A stretch of DNA of 6,201 bases from Candidatus Apopatosoma intestinale. Lineage in GTDB: Bacteria > Bacillota > Clostridia > Oscillospirales > CAG-272. Location of the stretch: contig DODZ01000019.1 of assembly GCA_003524145.1 (NCBI GenBank), positions 23,356-29,556 of the forward strand, in the 5' to 3' direction. The notes beneath the pieces were generated by a model. The model was given only the letters and a program-made list of their open reading frames with translations. It was not told the DNA's origin and did not search any database. This document shows, piece by piece, positions 1 through 5,379 of the stretch. How positions within the stretch are numbered: position 1 is the stretch's first letter; the number at the start of each line of letters is the position of its first letter. The position numbers and the translations under genes are program-made.

Positions 1-90
1 TCGAAACGCTCAAGCGCCGACTCGGATTCGCTGCTGTGCCATGTCAGGCTATGGCAAACCTCGCGGGTCGAAGTAATGGTGCTGGTCTGG

Positions 91-104
91 GTGCGAACAT
101 AGCG
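91..104 (+). repeat. 14-base direct repeat, left copy
   Basis: GTGCGAACATAGCG occurs here and again, identical and in the same orientation, at 6165-6178. The flanks differ: CTGG before and AGATAG after on the left, ACGC before and CACG after on the right. An exact 14-base match between two non-coding ends of a 6.2-kb window is unlikely by chance and points to a shared repeat family. Confidence 0.6.
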
Positions 105-149
105 AGATAGGGCTTATTTTGATAGTCCCGTCAGCGCACAACCTCTACC

Positions 150-179
150 CACGCCCGCCAACCCTATTATGCGGGCGTG
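150..179. repeat. 9-bp inverted repeat, GC-rich hairpin
   Basis: CACGCCCGC (150-158) is the perfect reverse complement of GCGGGCGTG (171-179), with a 12-base spacer. Neither strand has a T-run after the stem, so it is not a standard intrinsic terminator. Its role is unknown. It could be part of the repeat element that seems to occupy this flank, or a structured RNA. Confidence 0.6.
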
Positions 180-238
180 CAGACAATGCGTGCACGAAAA
201 CTTTGATTGCGGGTGCGCAAAAGCAAAATGTTTTTATG

Positions 239-270
239 AAAAATGCCCGTCTCACACCGACGGGCATTTT
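239..270 (-). terminator. Rho-independent terminator after jag
   Basis: A perfect 12-bp stem, AAAATGCCCGTC (240-251) against GACGGGCATTTT (259-270), closes a 7-base loop. Read leftward, the stem ends in a run of five Ts. It begins 24 bases past the jag stop codon, as expected for the end of the rpmH-to-jag operon. Read rightward it ends in TTTT and could also block transcription coming from the left edge. Confidence 0.9.
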
Positions 271-294
271 GGTTTCAAGCCTGACGGCTCTTAT

Positions 295-1167
295 TTACTG
301 GATAGTGCTTCCGAATTCACGCAGCTTTGCAAAATAACTGTCGAGGTCCTTTGCCTTTTCTATCTTTCTCGGCTGAGGACGGGGTGTGTCGGGGCGCTTA
401 TAAACAGGTCTCTCGGCAGAATCCGAGCGCTTCTCTTTCGGAGCGCCGCTTCTTCTGTCTCCCTTTTTGCCGCCGCGACGACGGTCATTGCTTCTTGTTC
501 CTGCGCGGGGTGCCTTTGCCTCTGTGGGTTTTGCCGTTCCTTCAATATAAATGATGACGCGGCGATTGCCCTCCTGACCGACGGAATTTGTGGTCACGCC
601 CTCGATAAGCTGAACCTCGGAATGAATGATTCTGCGCTCATAGGCGTTCATCGGCTCGAGGCTGATGCTTCTGCCGGTCTTTTTGACCTTTTCAGCCATA
701 CGGTTTGCGAGTGCGCGGAGAGTTTTTTCTCTCTTTTCGCGGTAATTCTCTATATTCACCGTAAAGCGTGTATATTTTCTCTCGTCATTCTCTTTCTTGT
801 TTGCCGCGAGATTCACAAGATACTGAAAAGCATCGAGTGTATCTCCGTGATGACCGATAAGAGCGCTCGCATCATCACCCGAAACGGTAACGGTAGCTTC
901 GCCGTTTCCTGTTTCCTCTATAGTGGCTGTCGCATTCAGCTCAAGATTTTCAATGAGAGTATTGACAAACTTGGCGGCAGCAACAACCGGCTTGAAAACA
1001 TATGTTACCTTAACGGTGGCGGGAGAACCTCCGATTCCGAGAAAGCCTTTTTTCGGCTCCTCGAGAACCTCATACTCAATTTCGCTTACCTCAACGCCGA
1101 GCTCAGCCGCACCTTTGGCAACGGCATCATCGACTGTAGCGGCGCGAACAGTAACTTCACTCTTCAT
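295..1167 (-). CDS. jag: Jag/KhpB (EloR) RNA-binding protein
   Basis: The 290-residue product has the three-part Jag layout. The N-terminal Jag_N domain carries the KKGFLGIGG motif (residues 39-47). A KH-type domain follows, with the GxxG loop G105-H-H-G108. The R3H single-stranded nucleic-acid-binding domain has R178 and H182 in ERRIIHS. A basic, low-complexity linker (about 215-272) ends in a short tail, DLDSYFAKLREFGSTIQ. Family members are cytoplasmic RNA-binding proteins that, in streptococci, control cell elongation with KhpA. Many are encoded directly after yidC, as here (37-base gap). The start is ATG with a GAGGT site about 10 bases upstream. No promoter is evident in the gap, so it is probably co-transcribed with yidC and ends at the terminator at 239-270. 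The basic linker between R3H and the C-terminal tail is sizeable and probably disordered. Confidence 0.95.
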   Translation of the reverse strand: MKSEVTVRAATVDDAVAKGAAELGVEVSEIEYEVLEEPKKGFLGIGGSPATVKVTYVFKPVVAAAKFVNTLIENLELNATATIEETGNGEATVTVSGDDASALIGHHGDTLDAFQYLVNLAANKKENDERKYTRFTVNIENYREKREKTLRALANRMAEKVKKTGRSISLEPMNAYERRIIHSEVQLIEGVTTNSVGQEGNRRVIIYIEGTAKPTEAKAPRAGTRSNDRRRGGKKGDRRSGAPKEKRSDSAERPVYKRPDTPRPQPRKIEKAKDLDSYFAKLREFGSTIQ

Positions 1168-1190
1168 TATTTTAATTTACCTCAATAAAA

Positions 1191-1204
1191 TTACTAATTA
1201 CTAA
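1191..1204. repeat. Tandem 7-base repeat between yidC and jag
   Basis: TTACTAA occurs twice in tandem, directly after the yidC stop codon as read on the minus strand (TTAGTAATTAGTAA). It adds extra stop codons in more than one frame. Most likely it is a small slippage duplication, with no visible regulatory role. Confidence 0.6.
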
Positions 1205-2203
1205 TCAATCTCTGTCATAGCGGGTAGGACCGCCGTCATCAAAGCTTGCGTCCTCCTCATCGGAATCGTAATCGTCGGAGAGACGCTGTTTCTTCTTCGC
1301 TTCGGCGAGCTTCTTCTTGGCATTCTTGGCGCTGTATTCGCTTTCGGCAGCCTTGATATCCTCCTCCGTGATCTTGGGCAGAGGCATAGCCTTTGCGAGA
1401 ATAACGGTCTGGAGCACACCGAGCATATTATTGAAGAACCAGTAGATACCGACTGCGGCGGGAACGGTAAACGCGATGACTGTTGTCATGGCAGGCAGGA
1501 AAAGATCCATCATAACATTCATGGATTTTGTCTGCGCACCGTCCTGCATGGGCTGGGGCATGAATTTTCTCTGGAGCTTGGATGCGAAGAACTGACCGAC
1601 AAATGTGATTATCGGGATAGTGACAAGCCACGATTTGAAGGTCGGCTTTGCGGCAAGAGCATTTGCCATGCCGAAAAGGCTGAAGTTCGGGAGCGATTCC
1701 ATGGTCATGTTTTCAAGTCCCTTGCCCAGCGCCTGTATAGCGGGAATCTTGTCGGCTGTTATCAGCGAGAGAAGCTCTATATCGCCTCTCTTTGCCGCAG
1801 CAACGCCGAGAAATTCACGCAGAGCGTCGATAGCTTCTGTGGAATATCCGCAGACATACCGGAGCGGATTCATCATGACGCTGTAGATAATCATGACGAT
1901 GGCAAACTGAATAATCATAGGCAGGCAGCCGCCGAGAGGGTTGTAGCCACCTTCACGGTACATTTCCTGTATCTCTGTATTCATTTTTGTCATCGTGGGC
2001 TGGTCTGTTCTGCCGCTGTACTTCTTGCGGATAGCCATCTCCTTGGGGCGGAGCTTCGCCTGCTTCTGCGCGGTTTTCTGCTGCTTTATACCAAAGGGCA
2101 GAAGAACCAGCTTCACAAGAAGCGCAACAAGCAGAAGGGCTATGAGATAGTGCCCTGTTATGTCATTGAAAAAATTCAATATGCTTGCAAAAATCTTATT
2201 CAT
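1205..2203 (-). CDS. yidC: YidC/Oxa1 family membrane protein insertase
   Basis: This 332-residue integral membrane insertase places proteins in the cytoplasmic membrane, alone or with SecYEG. The first segment of the conserved core (about 19-37) is followed by a charged cytoplasmic hairpin (40-88). Next come the NPLGGCLPMIIQ motif (88-99) opening the second segment, another segment near 192-209, and a hydrophobic pair at about 233-270. The groove position usually held by arginine appears to be lysine (K31, in LLVKLVLLP). A segment of about 75 residues between the second and third membrane segments (about 114-190) makes the protein longer than the roughly 260-residue Bacillus SpoIIIJ. The N-terminus has no lipobox cysteine. 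The tail is strongly charged, lysine-rich then aspartate-rich. ATG has an AAGGAG site close upstream. It lies 36 bases after yidD and 37 before jag. Confidence 0.96.
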   Translation of the reverse strand: MNKIFASILNFFNDITGHYLIALLLVALLVKLVLLPFGIKQQKTAQKQAKLRPKEMAIRKKYSGRTDQPTMTKMNTEIQEMYREGGYNPLGGCLPMIIQFAIVMIIYSVMMNPLRYVCGYSTEAIDALREFLGVAAAKRGDIELLSLITADKIPAIQALGKGLENMTMESLPNFSLFGMANALAAKPTFKSWLVTIPIITFVGQFFASKLQRKFMPQPMQDGAQTKSMNVMMDLFLPAMTTVIAFTVPAAVGIYWFFNNMLGVLQTVILAKAMPLPKITEEDIKAAESEYSAKNAKKKLAEAKKKQRLSDDYDSDEEDASFDDGGPTRYDRD

Positions 2204-2239
2204 TTTTTTCTCCTTGATAGGAAATAAACAGCGGAAAAA

Positions 2240-2461
2240 TCATCTTTTTCTTTTGGGAACAGGGTCGCTGCCTCCCCTGCAAAAAGGATTGCATCTGAGT
2301 ATTCTCCATATTGTCAGCCCGAGCCCGCGGATAAAGCCCCATTCGGAGAAGGCTTCTATCGCATACTGCGAGCAGGTCGGCGTGAAGCGGCAACACGGGC
2401 GCTTCAGCGGAGAGATGAGCTTTCGGTAAAGCTTCACCAACGCTATGGCTATATGCTTCAT
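2240..2461 (-). CDS. yidD: Membrane protein insertion efficiency factor YidD
   Basis: This 73-residue protein carries the YidD signature CRFTPTCSQYA (residues 24-34) and the downstream RCNPFCRGGSDPVP (56-69). YidD is a small membrane-associated protein thought to help insertion by YidC. The family's conserved cysteines are present (C24, C30, C57), with extra ones at C23 and C61. The length is typical, and the protein ends in a basic KRKR. Its ATG overlaps the rnpA stop codon in the ATGA arrangement, with no strong ribosome binding site of its own, so translational coupling to rnpA is likely. Together with the following yidC it forms the usual insertion module. Confidence 0.96.
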   Translation of the reverse strand: MKHIAIALVKLYRKLISPLKRPCCRFTPTCSQYAIEAFSEWGFIRGLGLTIWRILRCNPFCRGGSDPVPKRKR

Positions 2462-2868
2462 AGCGTACCGCTCTCTGCAGGCTTTTGCGGCGCGGGCAGA
2501 ATAAGCCCGAGCTTGCCTGCCGCATAGAGCATGTCCCCGTAGATATCGCCGCTTTTGGCTGTGACGGCGGCAGGTCTTGCCGCTATAACTATGAGCAGTC
2601 CTTTTTTAATATTGTTTTCCCTCTCGAGGGAGGAATATGCGGCGCGAAGAATACGACGTACTCTCGTGCGCACAACCGCTTTACCGAGCTTCTTTGTAAC
2701 CGTAATTCCCAGTCGGTTAACCTTCGTTTTCAGCGGATTTTCGCGGGCGAGCCGCGATGCGTGGTAATCGGTCAAAACATATACCACGATATGCCGGCAG
2801 TAAACCTTCTGCCCTTTGTCATACACCTTTTTATAAAGGTGGTTCTCGGAAATTGCCATGTTTTTCAC
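2458..2868 (-). CDS. rnpA: Ribonuclease P protein component
   Basis: This is the basic protein subunit of RNase P, which works with the catalytic RNA to mature tRNA 5' ends. The 136 residues show the family core: an N-terminal segment SENHLYKKVYDKGQK, the strand RLGITVTKKLGKAVVR (52-67), and the RNA-contacting helix TRVRRILRAAY (68-78). The usual RNR motif reads R67-T-R69, with threonine replacing asparagine. I chose the GTG start at 2866-2868 because a GGAGG site (2876-2880) lies 7 bases upstream. The in-frame ATG three codons later would be about 16 bases away. The C-terminal 15 or so residues (PAPQKPAESGTL) look like a loose extension. It follows rpmH, with a terminator-like hairpin between them, and overlaps yidD by 4 bases. 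Confidence 0.95.
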   Translation of the reverse strand: MKNMAISENHLYKKVYDKGQKVYCRHIVVYVLTDYHASRLARENPLKTKVNRLGITVTKKLGKAVVRTRVRRILRAAYSSLERENNIKKGLLIVIAARPAAVTAKSGDIYGDMLYAAGKLGLILPAPQKPAESGTL

Positions 2869-2875
2869 ACAGATT

Positions 2876-2880
2876 CCTCC
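2876..2880 (-). promoter_or_regulatory. rnpA ribosome binding site deciding a GTG start
   Basis: GGAGG on the minus strand lies 7 bases before GTG at 2868 and about 16 before the nearest ATG at 2859. The spacing favours the GTG start. Confidence 0.75.
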
Positions 2881-2919
2881 GAAAAATCAGTTTTGGGAGC
2901 CATGCCGTTTTGTTCCCAT

Positions 2920-2955
2920 AAAAAATGAAAGCCCATGAATACAGACACAGGCTTT
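2920..2955 (-). terminator. Intrinsic terminator/attenuator between rpmH and rnpA
   Basis: Read leftward, AAAGCCTGTG (2946-2955) can pair with CATGGGCTTT (2928-2937) in a 10-bp stem with two G-T wobble pairs and an 8-base loop. CA and six Ts follow (2920-2925). It begins 33 bases after the rpmH stop. I see no convincing promoter between it and rnpA, so it probably lets part of the transcription through. That would give abundant L34 mRNA and less rnpA-yidD-yidC-jag mRNA. Confidence 0.75.
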
Positions 2956-2988
2956 AATCTATTTTCGGAAACAAAGCTCGGCTGAAAA

Positions 2989-3123
2989 TCAGTAGCTAAG
3001 ACGGACTCTGCCCTTAGCGCGTCTTCTCTTCAGAACCTTGCGGCCGTTTGCCGTGCTCATTCTCTTGCGGAAGCCATGCTCCTTCTGTCTCTGAATCTTT
3101 TTAGGTTGATAAGTTCTCAGCAT
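2989..3123 (-). CDS. rpmH: 50S ribosomal protein L34
   Basis: A 44-residue, very basic protein with the full L34 pattern: MLRTYQPKKIQRQKEHGFRKRM, then STANGRKVLKRRRAKGRVRLSY. L34 is a small protein of the large ribosomal subunit that binds 23S rRNA. The length is exactly typical. The start is ATG at 3121-3123, with a strong TAAGGAGGTG site (3131-3140) upstream. It is first in the leftward operon, driven by the consensus promoter at 3196-3225, and is followed by a terminator-like hairpin before rnpA. In many bacteria dnaA lies divergently upstream of rpmH. Here a GntR regulator occupies that place. Confidence 0.98.
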   Translation of the reverse strand: MLRTYQPKKIQRQKEHGFRKRMSTANGRKVLKRRRAKGRVRLSY

Positions 3124-3148
3124 TATTCAACACCTCCTTACATTGTCG

Positions 3149-3168
3149 CGTCGGAAAAAGCCCCGACG
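3149..3168 (-). promoter_or_regulatory. Possible hairpin in rpmH leader
   Basis: CGTCGG (3149-3154) and CCGACG (3163-3168) form a perfect 6-bp stem with an 8-base loop, inside the predicted 65-base leader of rpmH and about 9 bases upstream of its ribosome binding site. It could stabilise the mRNA or take part in control of L34 synthesis. It is short and could also be chance. Confidence 0.35.
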
Positions 3169-3195
3169 GCGTATAACGCTACAACTACATCGTAC

Positions 3196-3225
3196 ATTAT
3201 ACACACAAATATGCGCTCTTGTCAA
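3196..3225 (-). promoter_or_regulatory. Consensus SigA promoter for rpmH operon
   Basis: On the minus strand, TTGACA (3220-3225) and TATAAT (3196-3201) are both perfect and 18 bases apart. Transcription would start near 3189, giving a leader of about 65 bases before rpmH. An AT-rich stretch upstream of the -35 (3226-3300) could act as an UP element. This is a strong promoter, as suits a ribosomal protein gene. Confidence 0.9.
3197..3205 (+). promoter_or_regulatory. Single DnaA-box sequence over the rpmH -10
   Basis: TTATACACA matches the DnaA-box consensus TTATNCACA exactly and overlaps five of the six bases of the rpmH -10 element. In many bacteria rpmH is near oriC. An AT-rich stretch lies next to the box and genes diverge from this point. 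Only one exact box is seen here, though, so this is not a demonstrated origin. Confidence 0.4.
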
Positions 3226-3305
3226 GTGGAAAATAAATTTTTCATGCGATTTTTCAAATAAAAACGTGTTTTTTTATTATTTTCACGAAAAATTGCTCTC
3301 TTCTC

Positions 3306-3334
3306 TTGACAATACGGCGGCTGCGATGTATAAT
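3306..3334 (+). promoter_or_regulatory. Consensus SigA promoter for gntR-ABC operon
   Basis: TTGACA (3306-3311) and TATAAT (3329-3334) are perfect and 17 bases apart. Transcription would start near 3341, about 30 bases before the gntR start codon. TGTAT occurs twice, 8 bases apart (3327-3331 and 3335-3339), overlapping the -10. This or the imperfect symmetry around AATT is a candidate operator for the downstream GntR protein, which would give autorepression. The operator is inference only. Confidence 0.88.
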
Positions 3335-3370
3335 TGTATCACAGAAACAGAACAAAAGGAGGATAACGTC

Positions 3371-3757
3371 ATGGCTTGGAATTTTTTCGGCGGAATGCCG
3401 ATATATATTCAGATAGCGGCAAGGATCAGATTGAAAATCTTCTCGGGCGAATATCCCGAGGGTTCAAAAATCCCCAGCGTGCGCGATATAGCAAGCGAAG
3501 CCTCGGCAAATCCGAATACCGTCGTCAAGGCGCTTTCGATGCTTTGCGATGAGGGTATCATCTATCCGAAAAGCACGGCGGGCAATTTTGTCACGGAGGA
3601 CAAAGGCATCCTCGATGCGGCAAGAGAAGCGGAAGCCGTCCGGATAACGGAGGGATATGCCAATGCTATAGCTCAGCTCGGCTTCGACCGCGAAAAGACG
3701 GAAGCTCTGCTGGAAAAATATCTCAGAAAGGATGAGGCAAATGGAAATAATACTTGA
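3371..3757 (+). CDS. GntR-family regulator, YtrA-like
   Basis: A 128-residue transcription regulator. The N-terminal half is a GntR winged helix: PIYIQIAARIRLKIFSGEYPEGSKIPSVRDIA (10-41), the recognition region NPNTVVKALSMLCDEGII (47-64), and a wing ending near GNFV (71-74). The rest is a short helical tail (about 80-125), too small for a ligand-binding domain. This fits the YtrA subfamily, whose members usually repress an adjacent ABC transporter operon. I chose ATG at 3371, with AAAGGAGG 8 bases upstream, over earlier in-frame starts, which lie in the promoter. It overlaps the ATPase gene by 17 bases and is probably first in its operon. Expected targets are its own promoter at 3306-3334. 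The signal is unknown; in relatives it is cell-wall antibiotic stress. Confidence 0.93.
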   Translation: MAWNFFGGMPIYIQIAARIRLKIFSGEYPEGSKIPSVRDIASEASANPNTVVKALSMLCDEGIIYPKSTAGNFVTEDKGILDAAREAEAVRITEGYANAIAQLGFDREKTEALLEKYLRKDEANGNNT

Positions 3758-4439
3758 ATGCAAAAATCTCTTTAAATCATACGGCGGCGTTCCCGCCCTC
3801 GCGGATTTCAATCTCACTCTGTACTCAGGCAAGATAATCGGGCTTCTCGGCCCGAACGGAAGCGGCAAGACTACTCTCATCAAGCTGGCGGCAGGTCTGC
3901 TCACGCCGACCTCCGGCGAGCTGACTGTGGGAGGGCTCCGCCCCGGCGTTATCACAAAGGGCGCCGTTTCATATCTGCCCGAGCGCACATATCTCAACCC
4001 TTCGCTCACCGTAGACGATACGATAGCGCTTTTCTGCGATTTCTACAAGGATTTCGACCGCGCCCGCGCATATGACCTTTTTTCAAAGCTCGGCATAGTT
4101 ACGAGCAGAAAAATAAAAACGCTCTCGAAGGGCACACGCGAAAAAGTTCAGCTCGTGCTCGTCATGAGCCGCCGCGCAAGGCTCTATCTGCTCGATGAAC
4201 CGATAGCGGGTGTCGACCCCGCGGCGCGCGAGTTCATCCTCAATACGATAATCACAAATTATGACCCGAGCGCAACAATCATCTTATCCACGCATCTCAT
4301 CACCGATATCGAACAGGTGCTCGACGAATTTGTATTCATCAGGAACGGTCAGGTTGCTATGCACGATACCGTAGACGGCGCAAGAGAAAAGCACGGCGAA
4401 ACGGTAGATGCGCTTTTCAGGGAGGTGTTCAAATGTTAG
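3741..4439 (+). CDS. ABC transporter ATP-binding protein, YtrB/EcsA-like
   Basis: A 232-residue cytoplasmic ATPase that would power the permease encoded next. The motifs in order are Walker A GPNGSGKTT (37-45), the signature in the divergent form LSKGTREKV (128-136), Walker B LYLLDEP (148-154) with catalytic E153, the D-loop AGVDP (156-160), and the switch histidine H185 in STHLI. The Q-loop region reads VSYLPER (76-82), with no glutamine at the expected spot, as in several GntR-linked ATPases. I prefer ATG 3741 to ATG 3732 because the AGGA site at 3729-3732 is properly spaced from it. The gene starts inside gntR (17-base overlap) and overlaps the permease by 7 bases, so the three are one operon. 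The substrate is unknown. Confidence 0.93.
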   Translation: MEIILECKNLFKSYGGVPALADFNLTLYSGKIIGLLGPNGSGKTTLIKLAAGLLTPTSGELTVGGLRPGVITKGAVSYLPERTYLNPSLTVDDTIALFCDFYKDFDRARAYDLFSKLGIVTSRKIKTLSKGTREKVQLVLVMSRRARLYLLDEPIAGVDPAAREFILNTIITNYDPSATIILSTHLITDIEQVLDEFVFIRNGQVAMHDTVDGAREKHGETVDALFREVFKC

Positions 4440-5317
4440 GCAAGCTTTTAAAGCATGAATTCAGAGCGACGAGACGCTCTGTCGGCATGGTTATCCTCGG
4501 TTCGCTCCTCGCTTCGGCTGTCGGCTTCGGTCTGCTTATTCTCTGCTGGCATCCGAACTTTCTGCCCGCGCTTCACGGCGATGCGATAGAAACCATCCGT
4601 ACTATCCTCTATATCCCCCTCTCGGTGATAACCTTCGGCGTATATGCGCTCGGTTTTGCGAGCAGTATAATTACCCTCATCTTTATACTGATGAGATATT
4701 ATAAAAATTTCTTCACCGATGAGGGCTATCTGACATTCACTCTGCCTGTCACACCGCATGAGCTGCTCTGGACAAAGCTTATCTCCGGCATGATATGGCT
4801 CTCTCTCTCGTTTGTCACCACCTTTGCGGCGATAGCATCGCTTTGCGGTGCGTGCTATATCAACGGCGTAGCCTCCGGCGGAGCGGAAGTTGCCGCGGGA
4901 TTTTCCGAGATGTTCAATGGGCTCGGCAGATTCTTCAGCGAATTTATGAAAATTTATGCAGGCTCTCCCGATGTATGGTTTGTGATACTGCGCTCTGTGC
5001 TTGAAGTCATCGTCACGGGAATGGCACAGCTTCTGATTTATTACTTTGCCATAACGCTCGGCTGCATGATCAGCAAGAAGCATAAGGTATGGGCTTCCGT
5101 CGGCATGTATTTTGCCGTCAACGCGGGAATAGGTATCGTCAATTCCTTTGTAGGCTATATCGTAATGCTTATCGCGGCTATGATAAATGAAAATGCTTTC
5201 TCAGAGACATTCGTATCCATAATCGCTTATTCGCGCAATGTTGTAACTCTTATCGTCGGTATAGTGATGTACTTCCTCACGATAAACATTTTCAAAAAGA
5301 AGCTTAATCTCGAATAA
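4433..5317 (+). CDS. ABC-2-type transporter permease
   Basis: A 294-residue membrane protein with about six hydrophobic segments (near 17-38, 60-86, 113-142, 185-212, 218-250 and 265-287). It begins with the typical MLGKLLKHEFRATRR amphipathic start and carries the cytoplasmic motif FFTDEGYLTFTLPV (93-106), seen in Firmicute permeases paired with YtrB-like ATPases. It should form the membrane channel of the exporter. A GGAGGTG site (4421-4427) lies just before ATG 4433, and the gene overlaps the ATPase by 7 bases. It ends in a basic KKKLNLE tail, 17 bases before a strong terminator hairpin. No solute-binding protein or second permease is present, so a homodimer is likely. Family members are linked to antibiotic or peptide export, but nothing here names the substrate. 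Confidence 0.88.
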   Translation: MLGKLLKHEFRATRRSVGMVILGSLLASAVGFGLLILCWHPNFLPALHGDAIETIRTILYIPLSVITFGVYALGFASSIITLIFILMRYYKNFFTDEGYLTFTLPVTPHELLWTKLISGMIWLSLSFVTTFAAIASLCGACYINGVASGGAEVAAGFSEMFNGLGRFFSEFMKIYAGSPDVWFVILRSVLEVIVTGMAQLLIYYFAITLGCMISKKHKVWASVGMYFAVNAGIGIVNSFVGYIVMLIAAMINENAFSETFVSIIAYSRNVVTLIVGIVMYFLTINIFKKKLNLE

Positions 5318-5334
5318 TCCATATCAAAAAATAT

Positions 5335-5379
5335 CTCCGTGAATATACTGAAAAAAAGTATGTTCACGGAGGTTTTTTT
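5335..5379 (+). terminator. Terminator hairpin that contains the amidase ribosome binding site
   Basis: CTCCGTGAATATACT (5335-5349) pairs with AGTATGTTCACGGAG (5357-5371) in a 15-bp stem with one G-T pair and a 7-base loop, followed by G and seven Ts (5373-5379). This is a textbook intrinsic terminator for the gntR-ABC operon. The start codon of the amidase comes straight after the T-run, and its only good Shine-Dalgarno (GGAGG, 5368-5372, 7 bases from ATG) is the 3' arm of the stem. A folded hairpin would therefore both stop transcription and hide the site. Read leftward, the stem is followed by ATA and six Ts, so it may work in both directions. Confidence 0.88.

Larger units (their letters stand above)
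1..238. other. Non-coding, repeat-like left flank
   Basis: I see no convincing complete gene here. The stretch is GC-richer than the promoter region and carries several inverted repeats: a 6-bp arm pair TGCCAT/ATGGCA (37-42 with 51-56) and a 9-bp pair at 150-158 with 171-179. It also holds the word GTGCGAACATAGCG at 91-104, which recurs exactly near the right edge. A forward frame is open from base 3 to a TAG at 108-110 and encodes 35 residues ending GAGLGANIAR. It is cut by the window edge and has no visible start, so it could be the tail of a small protein or chance coding within a repeat. Chromosomes of this gene order often have mnmE next to jag, but it is not seen here. Confidence 0.5.

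Noticed and set aside
1..238. tRNA or CRISPR array in the left flank
   Set aside because: No cloverleaf with a T-loop and acceptor stem could be drawn, and there are no regularly spaced direct repeats.
169..1188. A 339-codon forward open frame opposite jag
   Set aside because: It lies antisense to a clear Jag protein, is rich in Cys and Ser typical of shadow frames, has no ribosome binding site, and runs through the terminator hairpin.
2196..2525. A 109-codon minus-strand frame overlapping yidD
   Set aside because: It covers yidD and the end of rnpA in another frame. The YidD and RnpA motifs are both in the accepted frames.
2896..2918. Second small hairpin before rnpA (GGGA/TCCC)
   Set aside because: There are only four paired bases and a long loop, so there is no basis to call a regulatory structure.
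3262..3295. CGTG/CACG inverted repeat in the AT-rich intergenic part
   Set aside because: The stem is only 4 bp with a long loop, which is expected by chance in such sequence.
3143..3370. N-terminal extension of the GntR protein from 3143
   Set aside because: The extension runs through both promoters. The ATG at 3371 has a strong ribosome binding site and begins the normal GntR domain.
4286..4294. TTATCCACG, one mismatch from a DnaA box
   Set aside because: It lies inside the ATPase gene, encodes the conserved switch-histidine region (LSTHL), and stands alone.
4448..5083. A 211-codon minus-strand frame opposite the permease
   Set aside because: Its composition is charged and low in hydrophobic residues, with no family motif, and it is antisense to a well-formed six-segment permease.
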